Of a stretch of DNA of 49,705 bases, positions 34,188 to 43,621 are shown one piece after another; position 1 is the stretch's first letter; every line of letters begins with the position of its first letter. Made by a program: the position numbers and the translations under genes. The DNA is from Candidatus Hodarchaeota archaeon (GTDB taxonomy: Archaea > Asgardarchaeota > Heimdallarchaeia > Hodarchaeales > YT1-039), in assembly GCA_016840025.1 (NCBI GenBank), contig JAEOTF010000136.1, positions 1 through 49,705 on the forward strand. The letters are read 5' to 3'. The notes under the pieces were generated by a model. It was not told the origin of the DNA, ran no database searches, and worked only from the letters and a program-made list of their open reading frames with translations.

Positions 34188-35606
34188 ATGTCAGAACGCA
34201 TTAACGTTCGTAAAAAGCTTGTTAGGTTCGCACTCAGAGAGATTAAGCGAAATCGTGCAAAACAGGTAGAGATCTTTCGCTATAGGAAACGACATTCTCT
34301 GATTCGTGGACGTATGCCCCAATTAGCGGTTTTCAGTGATCCAAAAGGGCCTAAATTCGCTGCAAAGGTGAGTTATACATCAGGAATGAAAATTTATTTT
34401 TTCAATAAAGATGGTGATGGACCACTTTCGGCTGAGAGTCACCCAAGTCAGCTTGAAAAAATTGAAACAAGTCTGAAGAAAGAGGCGACCCCGATAGGGA
34501 TTTTTCCAAAGCCAAAGAAACAAATAACTCTTGCTGAGATTAGTGATAATATGAATAAAATGTTTAAAGACGTAATTGCTCTAGTTGAAGAAAAAACAAA
34601 GCGAAGAATCAAGAAAAAACCTGTCATTTCAGCTTCAGAAAGTTCTAAAGATCAATCTGACTTCTATTTCATTCCTCGGTCATTATTAGGAAGTAATGAA
34701 TTATATGTGCAGCTAGTACAATTAGCTTTTTCACTATTGCTTGCAGAGAAAATCAAGAACGAAGAAGCTCAATTAGAATTTAAAAATCTTTTAACCTATA
34801 TTTTCCTTGAACGGCAGGATATGAAGAAAATACTGCAAGAAAACTGGAGATCATCAGATAATTTAAGACAACTAGAGAGAATATTAGTACAAAACCCCCT
34901 TCAGAATATTTTAAATTTCATTGAGATACTTGAAGAACACAATGTGCCATTTAATGAAGAAACTCTCCCGTTAATCCAAGAAATCAGCTTCCAGGATCTA
35001 AATACAACATTAATAATGACAAGATCATTTTATTGGAGATCTTATGAAAGAAATTGGTATAAAAACGACTCACTAGTCCGTTACCTAGCACTTACACTGA
35101 TTGTCGATAATGATCTTGTTGATTTACCCTTGGAGATTAGAAAGAGCAAAGAGTGTAAATTATTCTCAAAATTAGCTCAACTTAGAGTTCAAGCTTTCAT
35201 CAATGACTGGGACTATTTCACAAATTGTGAATTAGAGACGTGGCCAATTGTAGAAGATGCAATCTTTATGCTTCTAGGTACGAGAGGAATTCAGATACGG
35301 CAGGAAGTTTCACACCTTTATAATGAAGTTCCAACTCAATGGATTATTAGAATAGGTAACCTATCCGATGTTCCTATTGGAGTAGCATTTTCGCCGTCTA
35401 AAATACGAAATATTGAATTAATCGATGATAAAATAACTAAAACATTTGAACTTGCGGAAAGAAGCCAGAATCAGCTCACATACAGAATGATTCCTCGAAG
35501 AAAAGGAAAAGTGACTTTTCCACGATTAACAGCGGTCTGTACATTTAGAGGAAGAGAGTTTGTAGCTACAAGTGAGAAAATTAATACACAGATACTAGAA
35601 GACTAA
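34188..35606 (+). CDS. Hypothetical protein with C-terminal beta-sandwich-like region
   Basis: 472-residue protein I cannot assign. The N-terminus is strongly basic (residues 1-50), the centre (about 160-340) is helical, and the end (about 375-470) reads as alternating strands (QWIIRIGNLSDVPIGVAFS, then TYRMIPRRKGKVTFPRL). That pattern is like immunoglobulin-type domains that end DUF58 or adaptor-appendage proteins. No membrane helix is present. It is co-directional with the deacetylase and PHP genes. Confidence 0.6.
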   Translation: MSERINVRKKLVRFALREIKRNRAKQVEIFRYRKRHSLIRGRMPQLAVFSDPKGPKFAAKVSYTSGMKIYFFNKDGDGPLSAESHPSQLEKIETSLKKEATPIGIFPKPKKQITLAEISDNMNKMFKDVIALVEEKTKRRIKKKPVISASESSKDQSDFYFIPRSLLGSNELYVQLVQLAFSLLLAEKIKNEEAQLEFKNLLTYIFLERQDMKKILQENWRSSDNLRQLERILVQNPLQNILNFIEILEEHNVPFNEETLPLIQEISFQDLNTTLIMTRSFYWRSYERNWYKNDSLVRYLALTLIVDNDLVDLPLEIRKSKECKLFSKLAQLRVQAFINDWDYFTNCELETWPIVEDAIFMLLGTRGIQIRQEVSHLYNEVPTQWIIRIGNLSDVPIGVAFSPSKIRNIELIDDKITKTFELAERSQNQLTYRMIPRRKGKVTFPRLTAVCTFRGREFVATSEKINTQILED

Positions 35607-35635
35607 TAATTCATCAATTAAAGTAAAAAACTGAG

Positions 35636-37036
35636 TTGGAATTGTTGATTCTGAATGTTGACCTCCACTGTCATTCTAAAAGTGCGATGGCTACTCGTAA
35701 AGGTACATCGCTTTCACTAGACAAAGTAGAAGAAACGATGCCTCGAAAAGGCATCCAACTTGTAGGGACTGGCGATTGTCACTCACGTACATGGGTCAAA
35801 GAACTCAAAGCGCGATTAATTGAGGATGACGACGCTTCTGGAACTTTTCAATTAAAAGAGGACGGGCAAATACGTTTTATCCTGCAAAATGAAATGATAT
35901 TTACTTTAAAGGTTAAAGACCGAACAAAACAAGCACATACTTGCTTTCTTTACCCTTCTTTTCAAACCGTTGAAGAAATGACTCGTGTTCTAGAGTCTTG
36001 GGACTGTAAGGCATTAGATCAGGTTCCACGTCCTTTTATCTCATGTAATTCATCAGAAGAAGTGGCAGAAAAGGTCAATCGTATTTTAGACCTTAAAAAC
36101 GGCGTTGAGATTTTTCCAGCTCATATAATGACGCCATCAGGAGTTTTCGGATCAGATGTGCGCATAAATTATCTTGAAGAGTTTTATGGAGATGCAGCTG
36201 AGAGAATTCATGCAATAGAGACAGGTTTAAGCGCAGACCCAATTGTCCTTGGCTTAATTCCAGAGTTGGATAATATAACCTTCCTCTCAAATTCCGACGC
36301 ACATAGTGCTCAATTACATCGGATGGGAAGAGAATTTACAAGTCTAGAGATCAACTCAAATTTAAGCTACGAGGCTATCATTAGGGCTATTCGTCATAAC
36401 AAAGCCGTAAGAACAACAGAATTTTCACCATCTGAAGGACGTTACTTCCTTACTGGGCATCGTGAACTTCGATGGCGTCCTAAAGATGAAGAACAGCGAA
36501 AAAGGAGAAAAAAGAAACGTTGGCACGAAAAAGGGGAATTTTGTTTCTTCTCTCCGAATTATGTTCCAGAAGATGACGTTTGTCCTATCTGTGGTCGAAA
36601 TCTCACAATTGGTGTTCTACAACGGGCCTTTGAAATTTCTAGGGCTCAGGGGAGTAATCGCCAATTAGGAGATCAAGGAAAGCCTAGAAAATTTGTTCAT
36701 ATGATTCCTCTGGTTGAAGCTTTAGCAAAAAGCCTTGGAATTAAAACTGTTACCTCTAAAAGCGTAGAGAATCATTATAATAAGATTATTGAACGAGTAG
36801 GATCTGAGTGTGAACTTTGGTTTCTTGAACCTAGTGAACTTAGAACCATTCTTGATGGAATCCTTCCTCCTCCAGGTATTGAAAAAATTCTTGCGATTAG
36901 AGAAGGTAAATTTTGTTTTGAACCACCAGGATATGATGGATCCTATGGTGAGTTACAAATTGGAAAAACACTGGATATTCTTAAGTTTAATGTTGTTCAG
37001 GGAACTAAATTACCTAAAATTTCACGCTTAGCCTAA
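35636..37036 (+). CDS. PHP-domain phosphoesterase-like protein (COG1379/TIGR00375 type)
   Basis: 466-residue protein. NVDLHCHSK at the N-terminus, GTGDCHS, PAHIMTPSG and SNSDAHSA supply the metal-binding histidines and aspartates of the PHP fold. A zinc ribbon follows at about residues 300-325 (F-C-F, then VCPICGRNL), and the C-terminal part resembles helix-hairpin-helix DNA-binding ends (ILPPPGIEKILAIREG). Proteins of this group are often annotated as UvrD/endonuclease-associated phosphoesterases, but their true substrate is unknown. The start is TTG at 35636; TTG at 35642 is also possible. Confidence 0.85.
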   Translation: MELLILNVDLHCHSKSAMATRKGTSLSLDKVEETMPRKGIQLVGTGDCHSRTWVKELKARLIEDDDASGTFQLKEDGQIRFILQNEMIFTLKVKDRTKQAHTCFLYPSFQTVEEMTRVLESWDCKALDQVPRPFISCNSSEEVAEKVNRILDLKNGVEIFPAHIMTPSGVFGSDVRINYLEEFYGDAAERIHAIETGLSADPIVLGLIPELDNITFLSNSDAHSAQLHRMGREFTSLEINSNLSYEAIIRAIRHNKAVRTTEFSPSEGRYFLTGHRELRWRPKDEEQRKRRKKKRWHEKGEFCFFSPNYVPEDDVCPICGRNLTIGVLQRAFEISRAQGSNRQLGDQGKPRKFVHMIPLVEALAKSLGIKTVTSKSVENHYNKIIERVGSECELWFLEPSELRTILDGILPPPGIEKILAIREGKFCFEPPGYDGSYGELQIGKTLDILKFNVVQGTKLPKISRLA

Positions 37037-37081
37037 AAAACATATAAGGTTGCAAGAATGTATTCCAGATTTAGCGAGTGA

Positions 37082-37747
37082 ATGATATTGGGGCATCCTG
37101 TAAAAAAAATTTTTTGTACCTTGATGATCTTTCTCTTCGTTATAAATACTGTACCATCTAGGGAAACAATTGTGGATAATAAAGCCGCAATTCTCCAAAT
37201 TGAAGGGAAAATACAATGTCAAGTTCAAATTATCGATCCTCCAGGACTAGAAACAACAAAATGGGTTATAGGAAGTAGTAAGACTCTTGTTCTTGAGTTA
37301 AGAACTTTTACAGGATGTAGTAAGATTTTTGATTTAGCAATAGGTTTTTTTAAACCAAATACTGAGGTGAAATGGAATACATCAACATTTGACCTTTCAG
37401 ATCGAGAAACTCGAAGTACTACGACTCAATCATGCTATCAAGATGTATATCCTAAAGATACATTAGAATTTACTACAAGACTTACTCCAGAACGTAGCGA
37501 TCTAGGGCTAAAAAGAGGGAACGAAGGAACATATGACCTTATCATCTATGCAAACGTCATGATGAATGAAACTAGTCCTATATATAAATTTAACAACACC
37601 GATAACCCCTATGAAATTACTTTCAGTGACCGAAGACCCGATCCACTAGTGATGCTTGCAATAGTGGGTATAATAGCCATTATTGCCGCAGCTGTGCTCT
37701 TTTATGCAAACAAAAGGCTTTCAAAATCAGAAAAAATCATTAAATGA
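37082..37747 (+). CDS. Secreted single-span membrane protein
   Basis: 221 residues. A signal-peptide-like segment lies at about 8-27 (KKIFCTLMIFLFVINTVPS), followed by a Ser/Thr-rich beta-type ectodomain with three cysteines. A C-terminal membrane helix covers about 190-208 (VMLAIVGIIAIIAAAVLFY) before a short basic tail. It would be anchored with its main domain outside. No family recognised. It is the first of four small genes before the second DENN-like gene. Confidence 0.68.
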   Translation: MILGHPVKKIFCTLMIFLFVINTVPSRETIVDNKAAILQIEGKIQCQVQIIDPPGLETTKWVIGSSKTLVLELRTFTGCSKIFDLAIGFFKPNTEVKWNTSTFDLSDRETRSTTTQSCYQDVYPKDTLEFTTRLTPERSDLGLKRGNEGTYDLIIYANVMMNETSPIYKFNNTDNPYEITFSDRRPDPLVMLAIVGIIAIIAAAVLFYANKRLSKSEKIIK

Positions 37748-37819
37748 TAAGCCATTTATGAAAATACAAATGACGATGGTTAATATGAGAATTAGGATTG
37801 AAAAAGTCAAATTAATCAA

Positions 37820-38179
37820 ATGATAACCTTCAAGTATGGTTTTACTGATTTTCAAAAGTTGGAACGAAGATTCATGCCGAAATCAAAAATTGATGAAATC
37901 TTTTCTTTTATTCGATTTGCAGCCCCTGATCCTGAAAAGTATCTTGTTGTTTATCAGGATCTAGATGACTTAGTGGAAACATCAGCTTTGGAGTTTTTTG
38001 AATTAATAAAGACAGTTCCCATTCCTACTCATCGCATCCGTATCATTCGTAAGGAAAATGAATCATTATTTGTTCGTCATGGTTACTGTTCAACGTGTGG
38101 GACGAAACTTTCTAAATCCCAAAAAAATAACGAATTTAAACTATGTCAAAATCCACTATGTCCTAAAAGAGTAATTTAG
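37820..38179 (+). CDS. Small protein with C-terminal zinc ribbon
   Basis: 119 residues. The N-terminal two thirds are mixed alpha/beta. The last 30 residues contain YCSTCGTKL and LCQNPLCPKR, a C-x2-C...C-x4-C zinc ribbon resembling those of PHP and DNA-ligase-type zinc fingers. No catalytic residues are visible. The gene is 11 bases before the next one, so it is likely in an operon. Confidence 0.62.
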   Translation: MITFKYGFTDFQKLERRFMPKSKIDEIFSFIRFAAPDPEKYLVVYQDLDDLVETSALEFFELIKTVPIPTHRIRIIRKENESLFVRHGYCSTCGTKLSKSQKNNEFKLCQNPLCPKRVI

Positions 38180-38190
38180 AGGTTGTATCG

Positions 38191-38568
38191 ATGCGTCGAC
38201 CCTTAGAACGAATTCAAAGTGAGGCTGCAAGTCAAATCAAACAATTAGAGGGGCAATATCGCTACTCACTTTTTCTTCTTTCAGTAAGCATCCTAAATTG
38301 GTTTTTTTGTCTTATTCTAACCGTTCTGATTAAAGATATGGGAGTAAGACTGATAATAGGTTTAATCCTCTTCTTAGGCCTTATTATTACTGTCTCACTT
38401 TACCAGGAAATGGAAGTAAAGAGAAAGATGCTTGTTGATACCAAAAAAGCCCTTCAACCAGGGGTGAAGGTAATGGGTAATATTGTGAAGTTCATGGATA
38501 AGGTAGGGCGTCCAGCACAGACTTCATATCGGATTCCAATTGAAGATGAACAGGAGGAAGAAAGTTGA
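38191..38568 (+). CDS. Two-helix membrane protein
   Basis: 125-residue protein with a charged N-terminal amphipathic stretch, two membrane helices (about 26-48 and 52-71) and a cytoplasmic-looking acidic tail. The start is ATG 38191 with GAGGT upstream. Its TGA overlaps the TTG of the next gene (TTGA at 38565-38568), so the two are translationally coupled. Family unknown. Confidence 0.62.
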   Translation: MRRPLERIQSEAASQIKQLEGQYRYSLFLLSVSILNWFFCLILTVLIKDMGVRLIIGLILFLGLIITVSLYQEMEVKRKMLVDTKKALQPGVKVMGNIVKFMDKVGRPAQTSYRIPIEDEQEEES

Positions 38569-38774
38569 GTGATTTTTGGTTAGTAAAAAACCAATGGGCA
38601 CTCATTTCAATTGGTATTTTCTTATCATTGCTTTCTCTACTATTATTTCTCATTTTTAAATTTCCTTTATTTCTTCTCATCCTTTTTCTTCCCCCTATTA
38701 CGTGCTCTCAGACAAATAAGAGGGATAGAAAATATGTTGCTGATAATGCTATCACAAATGATCAACAGAGGTAA
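38565..38774 (+). CDS. Very small membrane protein
   Basis: 69 residues with one long or two closely spaced membrane helices (about 11-45) and a polar tail. The TTG start overlaps the previous stop and has GGAGGAAG about six bases before it, which supports real translation. The next gene begins four bases after its stop. Family unknown; probably partner of the preceding membrane protein. Confidence 0.55.
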   Translation: MSDFWLVKNQWALISIGIFLSLLSLLLFLIFKFPLFLLILFLPPITCSQTNKRDRKYVADNAITNDQQR

Positions 38775-38778
38775 ATGA

Positions 38779-40623
38779 ATGTCAAGCCCATTTCGTTCGA
38801 TAACCATTATTAACGAAGCAGGAGACCCTATAGCCGGTATTTCTAGGTTATCTCACGAAGTTTGGAATGACACAGCTAAAGCGGCTTTTTCTTCTGCTTT
38901 GCGAAGCTTCAGTCTCGAAGTTAGTGGAAGCCGATCCGTTCAAAGTGTGGATTTTGCGGACTATCGATTAGTTTACCTTGAAAGTTCTAACTATATCATT
39001 GTTGTGGAGGTTGATAAAGAGATTAATCAAGAGATCGTTTATTGGATACTAGAAAAGATTGCTCAAGAGATACAGCAAAAATATTCTACTTTAACAGAAC
39101 GATTTGTAGACCCAGAGCTGTTCAGTTCTCTAAATGAATTTTTAAGGCAATTCATACAACTGACTGCTTTTAAGACTTTAATGCAAAGTTATGGTTATGA
39201 AGTTGCAATTCATCCTCGAGGTGTTATTCTTATTGAATACGGGAAAGATACACCAGAAATCATTCACTCCCATGGAGTTGATAGAGCAATCATTTCTGAA
39301 ATTGCATATAGAATTCCAAAAAGCTTTATACAGTCCATAAAAAATGAAATAGAAACACAAACGGAATCTATTGTTCCTTTTCCGCATAATCAGCAAATTG
39401 GATTTGTCTTTTTTTCTTCAATACCAGTAGCCGATGATAGTATCCCTGCTGCCCTTACAATACTTTTTCCTTTTAAGGAACAAGTAACATTATATCGACA
39501 GGCCCCCGTCCTTTCAAAACGTGCCAAAGAAGTCTTTAGTAGAATTAAAAATGAAGTATCTGAAACTGGACTTTATCAATTATCAACTTACCTTCTTGAT
39601 CAAATTAATGAATTAACAGATATTGCTAAATTTGAAATTAGTGGCAAAGAGCGAATTATTGAACGCGAAATCACTTTTGAGAAACCTGAGATAATTGAAC
39701 CAGATGTCAGATTCTTGATCAAGGCTGCAAAGAAGAATATCAGTGCAGTTGTTGACGCGGTCATAATAGGAAGGCCTATTGCCGTTATAGGGGATCCCTC
39801 GTTAATTAAATTGGCTTTTGCCACTCTTGAAGTTTATTGTCCTCATCGATCTCCTAGCAAGGTGTTATCTACCACCGAATTCATTAAGGCAGATTTCGTA
39901 GGTATAAACCCTAAATTGAGAAAAGAATTTCAAAAGAAAGGCTATATTATCCTTGACCTTCCAAACAAGAAGGTTTTTTTTGAGAAAAACCCCTCCTCCT
40001 TTGCTAAAAATCTTTTAGACTCAACTAAAGATCTTAAAGGAGATGTTCGCCGACGTTTAATCCAAACTCGTATTAATTGGCTGATCAGCAGGGCGACTAA
40101 CCTTGCAGAGATTTGTCGAGGTGAGGTCAAAAGAAAAGAAATTGAGAAAATCAAAAAAGATGTTAAAGATAAAGATACTTTCGAGCTTATTATTAAAATT
40201 GCTGAAACTTACAATCCTGCCACCAAAGAAAAAATTCGTAGAGCGTCGTTCCTTGGGGTTATTGATTATAAACAACGAACTGTACTTACTATAACGATGG
40301 AGACACAAGAACAGGTTGTTGGATTTTTAAAGAAAGCTCAAGCTAAAATATATCGGAAATTTTCCACTTACGATTGGAACACTCATAAAATGCCAGATGG
40401 TTTTGCTATAAGTTGGATGACAAGCTTTCATCGTGGTTTTACTTGTGATTTCAAAACAATTCTTGAAGTTACTAAAGGAGAAGAAGGTGAGTGGCATTCT
40501 GCGATTGTCACGAGTTTTACTGCTGCTCAGGTTGCAGGGGGAGCTCGTCCTTCGGAAATTCAGGGTGTTATTGTTCCTGAAATTACAAGGATTATTCATA
40601 AGGCTTTAGAGGAAGTGAATTGA
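38779..40623 (+). CDS. Longin + longin + DENN-like protein (paralogue of 25470-26519)
   Basis: 614-residue multidomain protein. Residues 6-100 have the layout of a longin/roadblock fold (ITIINEAGDPIAGIS, LVYLESSNYIIVVEVD and a long helix). Residues about 135-262 form a second such domain with VPFPHNQQIGFVFF, matching IPFPEEEKIAYVFL of the protein at 26519. Residues about 318-450 match its DENN-like part: VIIGRPIAVIGDPSLIKLAF, VYCPHR, ADFVGIN and RLIQTRINWLISRATNL. The C-terminal 150 residues are mixed and unknown. Four small genes (two to three membrane proteins) lie just upstream in the same operon. It may regulate small GTPases at a membrane, by analogy with eukaryotic relatives. Confidence 0.68.
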   Translation: MSSPFRSITIINEAGDPIAGISRLSHEVWNDTAKAAFSSALRSFSLEVSGSRSVQSVDFADYRLVYLESSNYIIVVEVDKEINQEIVYWILEKIAQEIQQKYSTLTERFVDPELFSSLNEFLRQFIQLTAFKTLMQSYGYEVAIHPRGVILIEYGKDTPEIIHSHGVDRAIISEIAYRIPKSFIQSIKNEIETQTESIVPFPHNQQIGFVFFSSIPVADDSIPAALTILFPFKEQVTLYRQAPVLSKRAKEVFSRIKNEVSETGLYQLSTYLLDQINELTDIAKFEISGKERIIEREITFEKPEIIEPDVRFLIKAAKKNISAVVDAVIIGRPIAVIGDPSLIKLAFATLEVYCPHRSPSKVLSTTEFIKADFVGINPKLRKEFQKKGYIILDLPNKKVFFEKNPSSFAKNLLDSTKDLKGDVRRRLIQTRINWLISRATNLAEICRGEVKRKEIEKIKKDVKDKDTFELIIKIAETYNPATKEKIRRASFLGVIDYKQRTVLTITMETQEQVVGFLKKAQAKIYRKFSTYDWNTHKMPDGFAISWMTSFHRGFTCDFKTILEVTKGEEGEWHSAIVTSFTAAQVAGGARPSEIQGVIVPEITRIIHKALEEVN

Positions 40624-40732
40624 AGTTAAATTTAGTAAAATCTTTCCTTATTGTAAAATAGGAATCTTTGATTGATTTTCATAATAATATTCTTTAAGTA
40701 ATTTAAGCTAAGTTTTTGGTTTGTGCACGCAA

Positions 40733-41659
40733 ATGACAAAGGAAAATCCAGAATTACAGCAGTTACAAAATGTAATGGATGAAATTCTTACTCTTAAAAT
40801 TCAAGGGGCAACAGCGGTTGCAAATGAAGGAGTTATGGCTTTTAGTCGTTATGCCGCAAATTCATCACTTGAAGGAAATAAATTTTGGGCAGATCTTCTG
40901 GAGATAAGAGATGAATTGTTGAATCTTCGCGTAACAGAGCCTGCTTTAAGAAATGGACTTCAATTCGTGTTGAAAAATATTAAAGAAGAGGGAAAAGAAA
41001 TGGCACTAGAAGCTGCAGATAAATTCTCCAAAATGCTCTCTGATGCAACAATTCAAATAGCAAATATAGGAGCAGAAAGGATTCAAGCTGATTCAACAAT
41101 TCTAACTCATTGCCATTCTTCAATAGTTGTAGGTATTCTTGTTGAAGCATCTAAAACAAAAAAATTTCGAGTCATCTCTACTGAAACTCGCCCGAAATGG
41201 CAAGGACGCAAAACTGCCCGAAAATTAGTGGAAGCAGGGATAGAAGTAACTCAAATTGTTGATAGTGCAATGCGTTGGGCTATTAAAAGATATGATGTGG
41301 ATATAGCATTGGTTGGAGCAGATGCAATAACAGTGGAAGGAACTATGTTAAATAAAATTGGAACACGCCTTCTAGCTCTTGCTTGCAAAGAAACAGATCT
41401 TCCATTGTACTGCTGCACTACTCTACTGAAATATGATTCACAAACTTTAGGAGGGGCTCTTTCAGAAATAGAAATGAGGGATAGCAAGGAAATTTGGGAA
41501 AATCCCCCTCAAGGGCTTAAAATTGTCAATCCTGCCTTTGAATCAACAAGTCGAGATTATATAGCAGGTTTTATAACAGAATATGGAGTAATTCCTCCTC
41601 AAGGGGTCTTTAATATCTTTCATCAAGAATTAGAACCTCTTATTCTAGAAAAATTCTAG
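40733..41659 (+). CDS. Ribose-1,5-bisphosphate isomerase-like (eIF2B-related) enzyme
   Basis: 308-residue member of the eIF2B-alpha/MtnA superfamily. ILTHCHSS with Cys127 and VGADAI with Asp197 match the catalytic Cys and Asp of archaeal ribose-1,5-bisphosphate isomerase. STETRPKWQGRKTARKL is the phosphate-binding stretch. In archaea this enzyme links AMP breakdown to ribulose-1,5-bisphosphate for type III RuBisCO. An eIF2B-like regulatory role cannot be excluded. ATG 40733 is used; TTG 40721 in frame is possible. A ribose-phosphate isomerase gene lies convergent next door. Confidence 0.85.
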   Translation: MTKENPELQQLQNVMDEILTLKIQGATAVANEGVMAFSRYAANSSLEGNKFWADLLEIRDELLNLRVTEPALRNGLQFVLKNIKEEGKEMALEAADKFSKMLSDATIQIANIGAERIQADSTILTHCHSSIVVGILVEASKTKKFRVISTETRPKWQGRKTARKLVEAGIEVTQIVDSAMRWAIKRYDVDIALVGADAITVEGTMLNKIGTRLLALACKETDLPLYCCTTLLKYDSQTLGGALSEIEMRDSKEIWENPPQGLKIVNPAFESTSRDYIAGFITEYGVIPPQGVFNIFHQELEPLILEKF

Positions 41660-41690
41660 TCAAATTTCCTCCAAAAGCGCTAACAGGCTC

Positions 41691-42128
41691 TCAATTATCC
41701 ATTAAGTCAATCTTTCGAAGTCTTTTATTGTGTCTGTTCCCTTCATATTCGGTTTCCAGCCAAGTATCAATTATTCCTTTTGATAATTCATAATCAGTCG
41801 TCCTACCCCCCAAAACAAGCACGTTAGAATTGTTGTGTTTCCTTGCTAATTCTGCAGTAGTTATATTATAACAGAGAGCTGCAAAAATGTGTTTATGCCT
41901 ATTTGCGGCAATACTCATGCCAATTCCTGTGCCACAAATAAGAATCCCTCGTGTATCGTCCTTATCTTTCAAAAAGAGGGCCAATTTTCTCGCAAAATCC
42001 GGATAATCAACACTTTCTTCCGAATCTGTTCCTAAATCAATAACTGTTATGTTTTTTTCTTGTAGATAGCCTTTTATTTGCTTCTTTAATAAAAAACCAG
42101 CGTGATCAGACGCAATTGCGACTTTCAT
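41691..42128 (-). CDS. rpiB: Ribose-5-phosphate isomerase B
   Basis: 145-residue RpiB/LacA-type sugar-phosphate isomerase. MKVAIASDHAGFLLK opens the protein (Asp8, His9), ILICGTGIGMSIAANR carries the catalytic Cys65, and VLVLGGR follows. Starting at ATG 42128 gives the exact family N-terminus; the 11 extra residues from 42161 are not homologous. It interconverts ribose and ribulose 5-phosphates. RpiB is mainly bacterial, so transfer is possible in an archaeon. Confidence 0.92.
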   Translation of the reverse strand: MKVAIASDHAGFLLKKQIKGYLQEKNITVIDLGTDSEESVDYPDFARKLALFLKDKDDTRGILICGTGIGMSIAANRHKHIFAALCYNITTAELARKHNNSNVLVLGGRTTDYELSKGIIDTWLETEYEGNRHNKRLRKIDLMDN

Positions 42129-42268
42129 AAATGAATTTGTAATTTTGGAAATATAAAACATTTGGTAAAAATGTCAATTATGATTCCTTTACTGACAATA
42201 CCTAGATAGATTTAGGGATTTCATCGAATTCTTGGTTTTTAAGTATATAATTTGCCAAGTTCATGAAC

Positions 42269-43519
42269 CTAATTGTTAAAACATGATTGAACAAAATTCA
42301 ATTGATTCTGAAAATGACCAACAGCAGCTTGATCTCTGATTAATGTACCAATTTCACTAAGCAGAGTATTAGAAATGGAACTAGGTCTTAAGTGATATAC
42401 TGATGTTCCAGGAAGAGGAAGAAAATAATGTAATCGAATTTCTCCACCTTTAATTGCGATTTCTTTCATTAAATCAATAGTTTGCCACTGATCAGCTTCA
42501 CTTTCTCCTGGAAACCCAAAAATAATGTCAATTGAAGGAATAAAACCTCCATTTAAAGCAATATCGACAGCTTCTAAGATACAAGGTACATTATGACCCC
42601 GACGCATCAATTTTAGAACCTTTTCACTACCCGATTGTCCTCCAATCGCGATACGCTTATTAAATACAAATTCTGCTAGCAACTCTATCGCGTCATCAGT
42701 TAAAAATTCTGGCCGAATTTCACTTGGGAAAGAAGCATAGAAAATTCTTATACGGGGGTCAAATGAAATGATTTTGAATAATTTTTCAATATGAGCCAAT
42801 GAAAGGTCTCTTCCGGTTGGTGAACCATACGCTAGACTATTAGGAGCGGTAAAACGTAAATCTACCGTCTCTCTCTTTCCAAACCAAGAAACATAATGCT
42901 CAACAATCTTTTTGGTAGAGGAAATACTTCTATAACGAGGTTTACCAAAAAGAGTAGGTACCTGACAAAAACGACAACGAAAAGGACAGCCACGCATGAT
43001 TTCAATTTGTGGATGAATAGGAGGAGTTACTGAAAAAGGAATGGATTCATCAAGTGAGATAGGAGCAGAAGGTACTGTATGCTTTATTTGGCAATCTTCA
43101 TCTAGAAATGCGATACCAGGAGCTAAACAAGGATCTTGATTGTTATTCAAGCGGGAAATTAGATTTACGATAGTTTTTTCTCCCTCGCCTATTATGATAT
43201 AATCAAAACCTGCTTTGAGGGCGGAGAATGGGTCTCCTGAAGGGTGAGGGCCTCCTGCAATGAAAATAACTTCTTCATAAGAAGTCCTTAATCCCTTGAT
43301 CTCATTTTCAATGTCATTTTTCATAATTGTATTATAGCTTTCAGCAAGAATAACTCGTTCATATTGTGGTATTAACTGATCAAGCCATATGTCTGTAGCA
43401 TTTCCATGACACGCAATTTGGGAGACACCTGCGTTCCTAATTGAAGCAAATAAGGGTGGAAGCGAATTAGTATTTGGCTTCCGCCAACGAAAAAGAGTAC
43501 AAGTTGATGGTAGCGGCAT
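42269..43519 (-). CDS. B12-binding-domain radical SAM protein (MJ1487-like)
   Basis: 416-residue protein with an N-terminal cobalamin-type Rossmann domain (VIFIAGGPHPSG, IIIGEGEKTI) that lacks the D-x-H-x2-G cobalt-ligand motif. A radical SAM barrel follows. GCPFRCRFC gives the C-x3-C-x2-C 4Fe-4S motif, and IAIGGQSGSEKVLKLMRRGH and IDIIFGFPGE are conserved SAM-barrel segments. It fits the B12-binding/radical SAM group named after MJ1487. The reaction is unknown. ATG 43519 is preferred to an in-frame TTG nine bases upstream. Confidence 0.85.
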   Translation of the reverse strand: MPLPSTCTLFRWRKPNTNSLPPLFASIRNAGVSQIACHGNATDIWLDQLIPQYERVILAESYNTIMKNDIENEIKGLRTSYEEVIFIAGGPHPSGDPFSALKAGFDYIIIGEGEKTIVNLISRLNNNQDPCLAPGIAFLDEDCQIKHTVPSAPISLDESIPFSVTPPIHPQIEIMRGCPFRCRFCQVPTLFGKPRYRSISSTKKIVEHYVSWFGKRETVDLRFTAPNSLAYGSPTGRDLSLAHIEKLFKIISFDPRIRIFYASFPSEIRPEFLTDDAIELLAEFVFNKRIAIGGQSGSEKVLKLMRRGHNVPCILEAVDIALNGGFIPSIDIIFGFPGESEADQWQTIDLMKEIAIKGGEIRLHYFLPLPGTSVYHLRPSSISNTLLSEIGTLIRDQAAVGHFQNQLNFVQSCFNN

Positions 43520-43621
43520 AACTATCAAATTCTATTATCACATAGGCTTAAAACTAAGAACTATAATAAATAAATTAGCTTTGTTATTGTTAATCTGTGA
43601 ACTAGTGGAGAACTGCAAAGT

